Below, piece after piece: positions 16,800 through 27,459 of a stretch of 64,000 nt of DNA. A model generated the notes under the pieces. That model did not search any database. It was given only the letters and a program-made list of their open reading frames with translations, and had not been told where the DNA came from. Origin of the DNA: Cytobacillus praedii (GTDB lineage: Bacteria > Bacillota > Bacilli > Bacillales > Cytobacillaceae); assembly GCF_001439605.1 (NCBI RefSeq), contig NZ_LMBX01000001.1, positions 324,500 through 388,499 on the forward strand. Reading direction: 5' to 3'. Within the stretch, counting starts at the first letter, position 1, and every line of letters begins with the position of its first letter. The position numbers and the translations under genes were made by a program.

Positions 16800-19088
16800 A
16801 TGAAAAAGAAAGCTATTAAAATCGCAGCTTCAACAGCTGTTGCAGCTTCAGCATTCGTTGCTGCAGCACCAGCTAACAAAGCTGATGCTGCTGTAAATCT
16901 TGATCAAATCGTGCAAGATGCACAAAACGCAGGTACAGTCCTAAAATGGGCTATCTCAGTTGAGGGTTCAGCTGATTATGTAACACGTCCTTACGATCAA
17001 TACAATGCAGCTAAGAAAGCAATCGCTGCTGCAGAGAAAGCTCTTAAAGGTGCAAGTACTTCTGACAAACTTAAGTACGAAGCTCGTTTAACTGATCCAA
17101 AAATTCAAGTGAAGCGTGCACAAGCTTACATCGATGCAATCACTTCAAGCGAAAAAATTAAAGAATTAACTGCTAACTTAAACGCTGCAGTTAAATCTGA
17201 TGATATTGAGAAAGTAGAAACTGCTTACCACAAAGCAACTGCTGAGTACCGTAAGCAATCTGCTCTATTAGACCGTGTATATGGTCAATCAACTCGTGAC
17301 GGTATCCGTAACGCAGTTAAGCCAGCTCTTGAAAAATTAGTTGCAGAATTGAAAAATGATGTAACTGTAAACATGCTTGCTAAAGCAGCTGCAGCTGATG
17401 TTAAAGCTGGTAAAGTTGCAGATGCAGGTAAAAAAGTAGCAGAAGCACAAGCTATTCTTGATGCTAATGTTCTTAAATGGGAAACTTCTTTACAAAAATC
17501 AGTAAATGATGTTGTAGCTTCTCTTCCATTACAACCAGTTTCAGTATCTCGTGTTAACGATACAACAATTACTGTAAACTTCAATAAAGAAGTTGATGCA
17601 GTTTCTATCGCTCACTTCACGTTTGATAATGGTTTAACAGCAACAGATGTTAAATTATCTGCTGATAAAAAAGTTGCAACTATTACAACTACAGCTCAAG
17701 CAGCTAATAAAACATATACTCTTTACTATAAGGGAGAACAAACTAAACTTACATTTGTTAAAACTGTAGGTTCAGATAACTCTTCAGTATTTGATAATGC
17801 TGCAACTGGTTATGTTAAAGTAAATGATAGCCGCTTATTCACTGCAACATTTAAAAATACAGATGGTTCTCCATTCAGAGGAACTGTTAAAGTAAAAACA
17901 AGTGATGCTGATGTTAAAGTAACTGCAATTAATGGTTCAAATATTGCAGCTGCTGATCAAGTTAGTGGCACAACAGAAATTTCAGTAACTCCTAATAACG
18001 ATGGAAAAGTTACTATTAGAATTTCTGCAGCTACAGATGCTGATGCTAAAGTTACAATGACAAGACAAGATACTAAAAAGGATCTTGTAACAGGAACAAC
18101 TTACTTTGTTGCTGAAGCGACAACTGCTGTTGCAAATACACAAGTTGAAGTGAAATATGTTAACAAAGAAGGTAAATACTTCGTTGCTAATGATGGTACG
18201 AATAATTTATGGTTCTCTTACGATTCCAACGATGCTTATTATGATAATGCAACTCCTTTAACACAGGATGCTTTTGCAAATCTTTTAGGTAATGGAAATA
18301 AAATTATTGCAACATATAATAATAATGTATCAGCAGCTGGTGTTTCTGATTTTAACATCATCTTCAAAAAGACTTTAACTGATCTTGAAATTACTACTCC
18401 AGATGCAACAACTAGCCAAACAAGTCCATTCCGTATTGCTGCAAATCAACAATTTACTTTAGTTGGAAAAGGTCAACCTGGATACACAGTTTGGGTATAT
18501 CGTGCAAATGATGTAACTCCTACTGATGTTTCAACTATTGTATATGATCGTCATGGATCAATTACTGTTGATGGTTCTGGTAAATGGAGTTTCTCTGGAA
18601 TCAATTTAGTACAAGATGAGTTAGCTGCTTACCAAGTTGTTCAATTACCTTCAGGTGTTCAACCTTCTCAACAACTAACTGGTGGAAGCGCTGTTTGGTT
18701 AAAAGGTGGAGCATTTACAGCTTCAGTTGCAGTTCCAACTGATGTATCTCCTGTTGGAGGAGCGGCAAATAACACACTTGATGTTGGGGAATCAGTTGTA
18801 TTTACTGTTACAGCTGGTGATACCGTAAAATTAAGTTCTCCACTATCTATCACAGTACTTGATGGAGATGGAACGACTGCAACTTATACTGATGGTGTAA
18901 ATGGTACAGTGATTGAAAAGGTTACTGGACAAGATAATCAATTTAAAGTGTCATTTGGAGCAAGTGCAGGTCAACCATCTGGCGGAAATGGTATCGTAGC
19001 GGGTAGCTTTGTAGTTACTAAATTCTCTGGTATTACTAACCAACATGGTTTAGGATTAAATGGTGGTACTACAGTTACAGGTCTATAA
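16800..19088 (+). CDS. S-layer protein, SbsC-type N-terminal anchor
   Basis: A 762-residue secreted surface protein. A signal peptide (about 1-30, A-x-A) is followed by the SbsC-type helical anchor (about 31-245) with the family signature AGTVLKWAIS, TRPYDQYNAAK, AYIDAIT and LLDRVYGQSTRD; in Geobacillus SbsC this region binds secondary cell-wall polymer. The remainder consists of Ig-like beta domains (SVSRVNDTTITVNFNKEV onward) with many Thr, Val, Asp and Asn and no Cys. Codon use is strongly biased to GCT, GTT and ACA, as in highly expressed genes. A long leader, an AGGGAG ribosome site and a strong terminator fit abundant expression. Confidence 0.85.
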   Translation: MKKKAIKIAASTAVAASAFVAAAPANKADAAVNLDQIVQDAQNAGTVLKWAISVEGSADYVTRPYDQYNAAKKAIAAAEKALKGASTSDKLKYEARLTDPKIQVKRAQAYIDAITSSEKIKELTANLNAAVKSDDIEKVETAYHKATAEYRKQSALLDRVYGQSTRDGIRNAVKPALEKLVAELKNDVTVNMLAKAAAADVKAGKVADAGKKVAEAQAILDANVLKWETSLQKSVNDVVASLPLQPVSVSRVNDTTITVNFNKEVDAVSIAHFTFDNGLTATDVKLSADKKVATITTTAQAANKTYTLYYKGEQTKLTFVKTVGSDNSSVFDNAATGYVKVNDSRLFTATFKNTDGSPFRGTVKVKTSDADVKVTAINGSNIAAADQVSGTTEISVTPNNDGKVTIRISAATDADAKVTMTRQDTKKDLVTGTTYFVAEATTAVANTQVEVKYVNKEGKYFVANDGTNNLWFSYDSNDAYYDNATPLTQDAFANLLGNGNKIIATYNNNVSAAGVSDFNIIFKKTLTDLEITTPDATTSQTSPFRIAANQQFTLVGKGQPGYTVWVYRANDVTPTDVSTIVYDRHGSITVDGSGKWSFSGINLVQDELAAYQVVQLPSGVQPSQQLTGGSAVWLKGGAFTASVAVPTDVSPVGGAANNTLDVGESVVFTVTAGDTVKLSSPLSITVLDGDGTTATYTDGVNGTVIEKVTGQDNQFKVSFGASAGQPSGGNGIVAGSFVVTKFSGITNQHGLGLNGGTTVTGL

Positions 19089-19103
19089 TATTATTTTCTT
19101 ATT

Positions 19104-19147
19104 AAAAAAAGCTTGGTAGAGAGAAATCTCTTCCAAGCTTTTTTATG
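19104..19147 (+). terminator. Terminator of the S-layer gene at 16800
   Basis: AAAAAAGCTTGG(T)AGAGAG pairs with CTCT(T)CCAAGCTTTTTT around AAAT, followed by T residues. Confidence 0.9.
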
Positions 19148-19473
19148 TATGAAAAGTATAATATATTCTTTAGAATATGGTTTTATATACTAGAAAGAAG
19201 ATATAGTGAGTGAGAAGGTATAAGTTGGTTAAATGAATGGGTGCTATATTAGAATTCCATGAAGAAAATTTTAGTGATTACTATTATTCTAAACGGGGAT
19301 AGTCAATTATTAGAAATAGAAAAAAGAGCAATCACTTATGTAGTTGCTCTTTTTCAACTTTGTAGATTAACTATGGATCGTAAAGTCTGATACTATCAAA
19401 AAATACTAGAATATAAAACAGAAGCAGAGTAAATCAATCAATTATTAAAGGAATGAAACTATCCTATTTCCTA
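19148..19473. other. Convergent intergenic region with a second terminator
   Basis: About 325 AT-rich bases between two convergent S-layer-type genes. Apart from the hairpin at 19321-19355 nothing was recognised. Confidence 0.5.
19321..19355. terminator. Bidirectional terminator, probably of the leftward S-layer paralogue
   Basis: AAAAAGAGCAA / TTGCTCTTTTT with a 12-base loop; A and T arms make it work on both strands. Confidence 0.75.
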
Positions 19474-22029
19474 CTAATTTATTTCCATTGCTATCCCAGC
19501 TTTTATCAAATTACCCGCCCCATCTCGAATGGAAGCAGAACTAGTTGTTTGAATCGTTATCTTCCCCGTTGCAAACAAGTCATCACTTCCTGGAGTGATA
19601 ATAATATCCCGCTGATTAGAACCAACTCGAACTGTGTATTGTCCAGTTGTTAGTTGCTGATTCTCAACAGCGATACTAAAGTTTGATTGTCCACTATCCG
19701 GAAGAATGATATTTTCAGAGAATGTTAATTTAATAGTATTATTGTCACGAACAGCAGTCATCATAACAGGCTGTGTATTATCCTTCAGCGTAATATTTGA
19801 ATTGTATACATTCATCACATTATCAGAAAGATCTTTTACATTTCTAGCGGTAAGGTTGAATGTTTTAGTAGCTGCAATTGTTCCTTCAGGCAGTGTGATT
19901 GTAACAAGTTTTTTGTCGGCGCTCATTGTAAAAGTTGTATTCGCAGGTAATGTACTTCCGTCATACGTATAGTTAGCTGGTGATGTTGCTGTTTGTTCAT
20001 TAACAGCTTCACTAAAGATTGCTTTGAATTGTCCATTAACGTTTGATTCTACCAATGTTACTTGTGGTTTTACTGAATCAGTCTTTTTCGTGACAGAAGT
20101 CGAAAAGGCGCGATTGTTGTTTTGTGAAAGGGTGTTATCCTTCACAGCTCCCTCTGCTACAGTAATAAGGTAAACGCCATCCGGTAAACTTTTGGCATCA
20201 ATAATCAATTTGTTGTCTACATTTGTTTTCACTGTAGGTTTGATCGATTTATCATTAGAGTCATAAAGAGTAATATTGTTTACATCAGGTGTACCAGCTT
20301 TTAAAGGCTTATTAAAAGTTAAATGAATTTCATTTTTATTGGCATCAAATAAGGAACTAACAAATTGCGGCGGATTTAGATCTTTTGTAAGACTGACAGA
20401 TCGATCAACCGTTGAACCGGTATTATTGTCAAGATCCTTATATGCTTTGACTTGTACATTTAACCAAACTGAGTTTTCGTTCGTACCATAAACACTTGCA
20501 GGAAGCTCAATGTCAAACTTTGTTTTTTGCCCGTTAGAGACATCCTTTACAGTCGTTGGTCTGATGGTTGTGTTGCCTTTCATAATGACAAGGTTAGAAG
20601 CAGTGAATGCATCTAATGTTTCCGTAAATTCTACAGTAATTGTTTTTTCGTCCTTCACTTGTAGAGTTCTGACTCCTGGCGCAACCGAATCGGCTGTTGG
20701 ATTATACATGAAGTTGCTGCGATACGTGTCCATTGTATTCGGCGTGTAGACAACTACATCCTTTGCACCTGAAATAACAATAGAATAGGATCTTCCTTTT
20801 CGAAGGCCAATTCGATCAAGCTCTGCTTTAGACACGATGACTGTATCTGTGTCACTATATACAGAGTTTGCTGTAACCGATTTTCCATCAACAGTGATGC
20901 TTAGGGACGACCCCGAATCAATGATTTCCGAGAACTTAATTTCCACATTGCCATTTGCTTGCGTAGTTATTGTTGAGACGGTTGGCTTTTGCTTATCTGA
21001 AAAAGTGAAAGATGAAGTGTAATCAGCTGTGCTTAATGTCTCATAGTTCGCTGATTGAATATTCCTCTTTACAGTTACAGTATAGGACGTACTTGTATAA
21101 AGCGCATCATATAGTTCAATGACTGCTGTCTTTTTGTCATTTGTAAGTGTTACATTTTTAATTGTTCTGCCTGAAACAGAGTAATTCGATGTATTTTCTG
21201 CTCCATTTGTTCCGGAGCCAGATAGCATGGCTTTGTTAAATTCAACTCTTATACGTTTGGGCTCTGCTGCACTAACGTTTACTACTTTAGGAACGTAAGA
21301 GGTTTCTAAAGTATTTAAGCGATCTGTTAAGTATTTTTTAATAACTGTATTGTCGATATATTTCAAATAGCTTTTTGCCTCTTGAATATGCTTGTTGGCT
21401 TTAACGGAGTCCTTATCTGCTAAAGCTTTTTGTGCTAAATCGAGCTCCATTTTTACGGTTACAGGATATTTGGATGCGTCCCGAACCTTTTCAGCTGATT
21501 GCTTATAATGAGAGCGTATGAGATCGCGTGTCGTTTGTCCGTATACACGATCAAGCAGAATGGCCTGCTTGCGGATCTCATTGGAAAGCTCATGGTATGC
21601 CCTCTCAGTCTGATCATTAATGATATCAAGATCCTGCTGATAAGCTAAAGTTTGTTGCTTTTCCTTAATTTTCTCACCAGCGGTAATCGCATCGATATAG
21701 AACATCGTTCGTGTAATATGCAATTTTACCTCTTGATCCAGTTCTGCTAAGTATCTGTTCTTCTGGGCAGCTGGTAAAGTATTTACCGCTTTTAAAGCTT
21801 TGTCATACGCAGACTTTGCTGCATTATAAGCAGCCCACGGACGAGTCTTGCCATCAGCCGTTCCCTCAATAGATATAGCCCATTTCAGTACAGTCCCCGC
21901 ATCCTTTGCAGTTTTTACTAGCTTTTCTGCTTGGCTGACAGAAGCGGCTTCAATGGATGGTGCTGTAACGAAGGCAGAAGCAGCGATAGCGGAAGCACTT
22001 AAAACCTTCAACGTTCTTTTTTTACTCAT
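19474..22029 (-). CDS. S-layer-type protein, SbsC-type anchor plus Ig-like repeats
   Basis: The 851-residue product has a signal peptide (about 1-29), an SbsC-type anchor (about 30-265; AGTVLKWAISIEGTADG, TRPWAAYNAAK, FYIDAITAGEKI, LLDRVYGQTTRD), then five to six SbsA_Ig-like domains. Each domain shows the strand pair with the E(F/I)xExx/LDxxT pattern, such as KTITVEFTETLDAFTASN. It is closely related in its anchor to the protein at 24607 but is encoded on the opposite strand and has less biased codons. The start at 22029 follows AGGGGAT; an upstream in-frame ATG lacks a ribosome site. Confidence 0.85.
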   Translation of the reverse strand: MSKKRTLKVLSASAIAASAFVTAPSIEAASVSQAEKLVKTAKDAGTVLKWAISIEGTADGKTRPWAAYNAAKSAYDKALKAVNTLPAAQKNRYLAELDQEVKLHITRTMFYIDAITAGEKIKEKQQTLAYQQDLDIINDQTERAYHELSNEIRKQAILLDRVYGQTTRDLIRSHYKQSAEKVRDASKYPVTVKMELDLAQKALADKDSVKANKHIQEAKSYLKYIDNTVIKKYLTDRLNTLETSYVPKVVNVSAAEPKRIRVEFNKAMLSGSGTNGAENTSNYSVSGRTIKNVTLTNDKKTAVIELYDALYTSTSYTVTVKRNIQSANYETLSTADYTSSFTFSDKQKPTVSTITTQANGNVEIKFSEIIDSGSSLSITVDGKSVTANSVYSDTDTVIVSKAELDRIGLRKGRSYSIVISGAKDVVVYTPNTMDTYRSNFMYNPTADSVAPGVRTLQVKDEKTITVEFTETLDAFTASNLVIMKGNTTIRPTTVKDVSNGQKTKFDIELPASVYGTNENSVWLNVQVKAYKDLDNNTGSTVDRSVSLTKDLNPPQFVSSLFDANKNEIHLTFNKPLKAGTPDVNNITLYDSNDKSIKPTVKTNVDNKLIIDAKSLPDGVYLITVAEGAVKDNTLSQNNNRAFSTSVTKKTDSVKPQVTLVESNVNGQFKAIFSEAVNEQTATSPANYTYDGSTLPANTTFTMSADKKLVTITLPEGTIAATKTFNLTARNVKDLSDNVMNVYNSNITLKDNTQPVMMTAVRDNNTIKLTFSENIILPDSGQSNFSIAVENQQLTTGQYTVRVGSNQRDIIITPGSDDLFATGKITIQTTSSASIRDGAGNLIKAGIAMEIN

Positions 22030-22229
22030 ATAACGATCCCCTAACATGAAATTTGTAGTAATAAATCCAACATATTCCTATTGTAAGAGATTATACGGAT
22101 GCTGTCATCTTCTGAGTATAGTAGTTTCGTATGAAAAATATATTTTTATCATCTATCCTTCAATGTCAGATAATTAGCGTTACTTATACTTTTTTAAGGG
22201 GAGGAAAAACATACCTATTCACGCAATAT

Positions 22230-22239
22230 TTGTTATAAT
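22230..22239 (+). promoter_or_regulatory. Extended -10 promoter of the beta-propeller gene
   Basis: TGTTATAAT (TGnTATAAT) ends at 22239, 22 bases before the start codon, with no good -35 box. It lies in the 230-base region shared with the divergent S-layer-type gene. Confidence 0.5.
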
Positions 22240-22261
22240 GGAAACGAAGGGAGAAGATTGG

Positions 22262-24361
22262 ATGAAGAGAAAGATACTAACGTTAGTCACTATTTTCCCG
22301 CTTTTCTTATCGCTTGGACAACCGAGTGTTTTTGCGGAGGAGATTGATGCTGGAACGCCAGTAGAGCAAGAGGATATTGAGAATATTGAGGATCAAGAGA
22401 CACCAGAAACAGAGATTAATGAAGATGAGGTAGAAGTAATCGAAGAGATCAATAAGAACATCAGCTTAGTTGGTCCGCAGGTGTTTCAGACATCTGCTTT
22501 AACTGCAGCTGCAGGTTCGGATGAACTTGGAAATTCGTATATGTATTTTGTTATGCATGGTACTCCATCTGCATTGGCAGTTGTCGATATGAATACGAAT
22601 GAATTGAAGCATACATATACACTGTCTAAGTCGACAAGTGCTTGGGGATTAGACGTGGATGAGGATGGAACCGTTTGGGTTGGTGGAACAACGGATGGCA
22701 ATGTATATAGCTATAACCCAAATACGGATGATTTTCATGATCATGGGAATATGCTGACATTGCCTAAGGATACAGCGATTCAAGATATTGATGCTGTAGA
22801 CGGAATTATTTATGGTTCAACAGCATATGGCGGTTCTGTATTTAAATACGATTCTTCCACAGGAGAATTAGAGAATTTTGGACAGGCTTTATATAAGAAG
22901 GAATTTGCTAAGTCCATTGCCTATGATCAAGAGGCAGACGTTTTATACGTAGGTGTTGGTTCAAAAGCTGACTTGGTGAAAATCGACTTAAAAACAAAGA
23001 AGAAAACAGCATTTCTTCCGAATGAATATAAAGATGATAAATATGTTCGTGATATCAAATTCATTGGAGGTAAGATTTTTGCACGAATGGACCCATCCAA
23101 TCGTTTAGTAGCCTTTGATAAAGAAACGTTAGAAGTGACGGATGAAATCGAATTAAACTCGAGAACCATTTCATTGGTTTCTCCAACAGAAGAGTCTATT
23201 TATTATTCGAAAGAAAATAGTCTTTACAAGTATGATCTAAATACGAAAGAGCATGTAAATCTGAATATTTCTTTACTCAAAGGAACAGAATTGCTTAATC
23301 TAGATTTTGCTGAATTAAATGAACCGAACTATCCTGGAACGACGTTAGTAGGTCTTATTGATAATGCGGGGAACGTTTTTAAGTATAATTTAGAAACAGG
23401 CTATAGTGAGATTACAAAGATGGAACTTCCAGCTCAGCCAGTTACTTTATACACAATGATTCAAGATGAAAAACGGGAAAATATCTTTATTAATGGATAT
23501 ATGTCTGGCGGCTTAGCCATCTATAATCCTAAGACGAATCAATCTACACTTCATAAAGATATTAGCCAAATTGAGTCGATGACAATTATGGGCGATAAGC
23601 TATATATTGGAGCTTACCCGAGAGCAAGAGTACTTGAATTGGATCTAACAAAGCCTTGGGGTCCAATGAATCCAAGAGAAATTATGCGACTTGGAGAGTT
23701 TGGACAAGAAAGATCTACTGCCATTACTGCTGTACCAAAACTGGGTAAAGTATTTGTAGGAACTTATCCAGAAACAAGCATTGGCGGCGGAGCACTAGCA
23801 ATCTATGATTTAAAAGAAAACAAACAAGAAGTCTATGAAAATTACATCTATAATCAGAGCCTTGTGTCATTCCTGCATCATAAGGAATATATTTATGGCG
23901 GAACATCGATCCATGCGAACTATCAAGTAAATGAGCGTGGCGCAAGATTCTTCCGTTTCCGTCCAGATTGGCCAGAAGAGAAGGAATACATTCACTTGCC
24001 GATAGAAGCGAGTATGATCACTAGTATTATTGCAGATAAGAGTGGTACGATTTGGGCAATGGCTGATGGAACGCTTGTTTCCTATAATCCAGAAACAAAA
24101 GAGATTAAAACGAAGCAAATTCTAGATTTAATCTCAGGCCGCTTCCGTAACGCGAAGATTATCGAAGGCATTGACGGAAATATCTATGGAACAGTAGAAG
24201 GAAGATTATTTAAAGCAGATCCGAAAACCTTAGATATTGAAATTCTTGTAAAAGAAGGGGCAAACGAAATTGCTCAGGATGCTGAAGGAAATCTGTATTA
24301 CAGAAATCAAGCAGATTTGTGGAAGTACACATTCCCAACGGAAGAAGCAGAAAAGAAATAG
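22262..24361 (+). CDS. Secreted beta-propeller protein
   Basis: A signal peptide (about 1-25, ending SVFAEE) and an acidic linker (rich in Glu, about 26-65) precede about 620 residues of repeated blades. Each blade has a G.(L/V)..Y(D/N)..T..(T/K) pattern, for example GTVWVGGTTDGNVYSYNP, GALAIYDLKEN and GTIWAMADGTLVSYNPETKE, as in NHL/WD-like or quinoprotein-type propellers. No enzyme motif was recognised. The start ATG at 22262 follows AAGGGAG; the longer in-frame ATG has no ribosome site. It is flanked by SbsC-type genes and is probably an associated surface protein or ligand binder. Confidence 0.75.
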   Translation: MKRKILTLVTIFPLFLSLGQPSVFAEEIDAGTPVEQEDIENIEDQETPETEINEDEVEVIEEINKNISLVGPQVFQTSALTAAAGSDELGNSYMYFVMHGTPSALAVVDMNTNELKHTYTLSKSTSAWGLDVDEDGTVWVGGTTDGNVYSYNPNTDDFHDHGNMLTLPKDTAIQDIDAVDGIIYGSTAYGGSVFKYDSSTGELENFGQALYKKEFAKSIAYDQEADVLYVGVGSKADLVKIDLKTKKKTAFLPNEYKDDKYVRDIKFIGGKIFARMDPSNRLVAFDKETLEVTDEIELNSRTISLVSPTEESIYYSKENSLYKYDLNTKEHVNLNISLLKGTELLNLDFAELNEPNYPGTTLVGLIDNAGNVFKYNLETGYSEITKMELPAQPVTLYTMIQDEKRENIFINGYMSGGLAIYNPKTNQSTLHKDISQIESMTIMGDKLYIGAYPRARVLELDLTKPWGPMNPREIMRLGEFGQERSTAITAVPKLGKVFVGTYPETSIGGGALAIYDLKENKQEVYENYIYNQSLVSFLHHKEYIYGGTSIHANYQVNERGARFFRFRPDWPEEKEYIHLPIEASMITSIIADKSGTIWAMADGTLVSYNPETKEIKTKQILDLISGRFRNAKIIEGIDGNIYGTVEGRLFKADPKTLDIEILVKEGANEIAQDAEGNLYYRNQADLWKYTFPTEEAEKK

Positions 24362-24368
24362 ACCTTTA

Positions 24369-24404
24369 AAAATCAACCTAGCATATAGGTTGATTTTTTT
24401 TTGC
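24369..24404 (+). terminator. Terminator after the beta-propeller gene
   Basis: AATCAACCTA / TAGGTTGATT around GCATA, followed by a run of T. Confidence 0.9.
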
Positions 24405-24606
24405 TATAAATAATAGAAGAAACTAGTAATCTTCTTGAATACTTTTCCTGTTTATCCAATTTTACTAGTTTGAAGGAAGATTTTTGGCATTTAACTAATT
24501 TTAGAGATGATTTATGATTAAAAACGTGGGGGCGACAAGGACATACAAATGCCTACATACTTATGAGTTATTAATCTTATAAACATTCTTCTAGGGGGAT
24601 TTTACA

Positions 24607-27198
24607 TTGGATAAAAAGAAAGCAATTAAAGTACTAGGTGCATCTGCAATCGCTGCATCTGCATTCGTAGCAACATCACCATCAGGTGCAGACGCTGCAT
24701 CAGCTAAAGATGTACAATCTTTAGTGAAAAAAGCGAAAGATGCTGGTACTGTATTAAAATGGGCGATCTCAACGGAAGGTTCTGCTGACGGAACAACTCG
24801 TCCTTGGGCACAATACAACGCTGCTAAAGCTGCTCGTGACAAAGCAGTAGCTGCAATCAACACATTACCTGCTGCTCAAAAAGCTGGATACCTTGCTGAT
24901 ATTGAGCAAAATGTAAACCTTCACATTAACCGTACAATGTCTTACATTGATGCAATCACAGCTGGTGAAAAAATCAATGTGAAAAAAGCTGCTCTAGAAG
25001 CACAAATCGCTAAAAACTTAATCGACGATAACACTGAAGCTGCATACCATGCACTTTCAACTGAAATCCGTAAGCAAGCGATCCTATTAGACCGCGTTTA
25101 TGGACAAACGACACGTGACGAAATCCGTGCAAACTACAAAAAAGCGGCTGAAACTGTACGTGACAGCGTGAAATACGAAGTATCTGCAAAAATCGAATTA
25201 GACTTAGCTAAAAAAGCTATTGCTGCAAATGATGCTGCAACAGCTGAAAAGCACTTAACTGAAGCTGCTAAGTACATGAAAGATGTTAAAAATGCAACAA
25301 TGAAGGCAGCTCTTGTAAAAACTTTTGACGAGTTAGAAGCTCAATTGACTCCTGAAGTTAAATCAGTTACTGCAATTAATGCAAAGCAATTAGTGGTAAA
25401 ATTCAATTCTGCATTAGCTAAAGGTACGACTGAAGCACAATTATTAGCTGCTTTATCATTAGAAACGAAAGCTGATTCAGCTGCAACTTTGTCTGAAGAT
25501 AGAAAGACTGTTACTTATACTTTAGACAGCACTGAAGTTAAAAATGCAAAATTAACGGTTAAAGCTCTTGATACAGATAAAAAAGCGGCTGATAATACTG
25601 TTATCAAAACAGCTGAATACAATGCAGTATTCTCATTTGAAGATGTAGTAGCTCCAGAAGTAGCTGATAAAAAATTCAATTACACTTCTGCAACTTCTGC
25701 TGATATGACGTTAAAATTCTCTGAAGAATTATCTTCTTTTGGAACGATCTCTGTAAATGGTGCTCAAGTTACTCCAGCTCCTGCAGATATCGATTTAGCT
25801 AAAGGTGAAGTTGTACTTCGTGGTTTAGAAGTTGGAAAAACATATACAATTGACGTTGTAGGTGCAACAGATGCTGCTGTGAAAACAAATAAAGCAGAGC
25901 ATATTACTCTATCTTTAACTGTTCCAGCTCAACAAGTTGATTCAACAATTCCAACTGTATCTACTTCAACAAATGGAAATAAATTAGCTTTAACTTTCTC
26001 TGAAGAAGTAACAAAAGGCAGTGTATCTATTGGCGGCGTTGCTGTTGCAGCTAATGATATTACAACAACTGACAACAAAACATTTATTGTTGATGTTCAA
26101 AAAGCAAATGCTGGTGCATTCTTCGCTAACAATGCTAACTTCTTTACTTCAGAAGTAGTAATTAACGGATTTGCTGATAAAGCATCAACTCCAAATATAA
26201 TGAAAGAAGTTAAATTCAATTCTACATTTACTGCTGATAACACGGCTGCATCATTAGTTCGTGCAGAAGCAAAAGCAGATGGTAAATTAGTGCTTGAGTT
26301 TAACGAAGAAGTTTCTGCTGCTAGTCTTTCAGCTCTTACAGTTAAGTCTATTGATGGAATTTTCCAAAGCAATACGAACCTAACTGTAGATTCTGCAATC
26401 AACCCAACTGTTGATGGAGAAGTTGTAAAGAACAAGCTTGAGCTAACACTAGCTGCTGGTACACAACTTGCAACTGGCAAGAACTATGTACTTGAAGTAG
26501 CTGCAGATAAAGTAGCTGACAGCTATACAAATAAAAACGATAAGGCTATTACTCTAAATGTAGTAAGACCTGAAACAGCTGAACAACAAGCTGGTAAAGT
26601 TGTAACAACTACGATCAGTGAGGACAAAAATGTTATTTCTGTAGTATTTGCTAACACACATGTAAATGGAATGACTGATTCAGTTCTTTCTCCAGCTAAC
26701 TACACTGTTGGCGGAAAAGCTCTTCCAGCTAACACAGACATTAAGTTTGTAGACAACAAGAACAAAGTAATGATTACATTACCAGAAGGATTTGTAACAG
26801 TGAACGGAACATTTACTTTTGCTGCTTCAAACTTAACTGATGCTTATGGAAACACTTTAGCTGATGGAGAAAATACAGCTCAAGTTGATTTAACTGAAAA
26901 CATCGCTCCTACTGTAAACACAGCATTAACAGTTAACAGCAGCAATGAAGCAGTAGTTAGCTTCTCTGAATCAGTTGTTTCAACTGATATCGATGGCGAT
27001 GCTACATTCTTCGAAGGTATTTCTGTAAAAGTTAACGGCTCAACTGCTGCATTTACACCAGCAGTAAACAACGGCAAGTTAACAGTTAAATTAACAAACG
27101 CAATTACACTTACAGATAAAGTAACTGTAGAATTTAAAGATGCTGAATTAACAGATGTTAATGGCAACCAAGTGAAGAATGGTACTGCATCTAACTAA
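24607..27198 (+). CDS. Probable major S-layer protein, SbsC-type anchor
   Basis: An 863-residue Ala/Thr/Val/Lys-rich protein without Cys. A signal peptide (about 1-31) precedes the SbsC-type triple-helical anchor (about 32-250; AGTVLKWAISTEGSADG, TRPWAQYNAAK, SYIDAITAGEKI, LLDRVYGQTTRD). Several Ig-like domains follow, with the strand motif KLVLEFNEEVSAASL and its relatives. Codon choice is extremely biased (GCT/GCA, GTA/GTT, ACT), stronger than in the neighbouring genes, which suggests very high expression. The start is TTG at 24607 after AGGGGG. A strong terminator follows after a 50-base gap. I infer that this is the main lattice protein or one of two. Confidence 0.85.
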   Translation: MDKKKAIKVLGASAIAASAFVATSPSGADAASAKDVQSLVKKAKDAGTVLKWAISTEGSADGTTRPWAQYNAAKAARDKAVAAINTLPAAQKAGYLADIEQNVNLHINRTMSYIDAITAGEKINVKKAALEAQIAKNLIDDNTEAAYHALSTEIRKQAILLDRVYGQTTRDEIRANYKKAAETVRDSVKYEVSAKIELDLAKKAIAANDAATAEKHLTEAAKYMKDVKNATMKAALVKTFDELEAQLTPEVKSVTAINAKQLVVKFNSALAKGTTEAQLLAALSLETKADSAATLSEDRKTVTYTLDSTEVKNAKLTVKALDTDKKAADNTVIKTAEYNAVFSFEDVVAPEVADKKFNYTSATSADMTLKFSEELSSFGTISVNGAQVTPAPADIDLAKGEVVLRGLEVGKTYTIDVVGATDAAVKTNKAEHITLSLTVPAQQVDSTIPTVSTSTNGNKLALTFSEEVTKGSVSIGGVAVAANDITTTDNKTFIVDVQKANAGAFFANNANFFTSEVVINGFADKASTPNIMKEVKFNSTFTADNTAASLVRAEAKADGKLVLEFNEEVSAASLSALTVKSIDGIFQSNTNLTVDSAINPTVDGEVVKNKLELTLAAGTQLATGKNYVLEVAADKVADSYTNKNDKAITLNVVRPETAEQQAGKVVTTTISEDKNVISVVFANTHVNGMTDSVLSPANYTVGGKALPANTDIKFVDNKNKVMITLPEGFVTVNGTFTFAASNLTDAYGNTLADGENTAQVDLTENIAPTVNTALTVNSSNEAVVSFSESVVSTDIDGDATFFEGISVKVNGSTAAFTPAVNNGKLTVKLTNAITLTDKVTVEFKDAELTDVNGNQVKNGTASN

Positions 27199-27249
27199 TA
27201 ATTAATTGAAAGATCCATGAGCACATTTGTATGTGGATGGGTTTTATAG

Positions 27250-27289
27250 AAAGGGAGCTACCGTAATATGCGGTAGCTCCCTTTTATTG
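27250..27289 (+). terminator. Strong terminator after the S-layer gene at 24607
   Basis: AAGGGAGCTACCG / CGGTAGCTCCCTT with TAATATG loop, then TTATTG. Confidence 0.9.
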
Positions 27290-27403
27290 TATTCTATCAT
27301 TTTCTGCAGATTGGTCATTTATACATATAATAGAGGAAAAGAAAATACTAATAGAATTTCATTAGGTAAAATTTCACATTAATGTAAGACATATTAGGTG
27401 AAT

Positions 27404-27414
27404 AGTGGTATAAT
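27404..27414 (+). promoter_or_regulatory. Extended -10 promoter of the small membrane protein gene
   Basis: TGGTATAAT (TGnTATAAT) ends at 27414, 45 bases before the start codon; no clear -35 box. Confidence 0.4.
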
Positions 27415-27459
27415 TAGTATGAATTTTTTAAAAATTTATAAAAAAGGTGGTGTTTTACA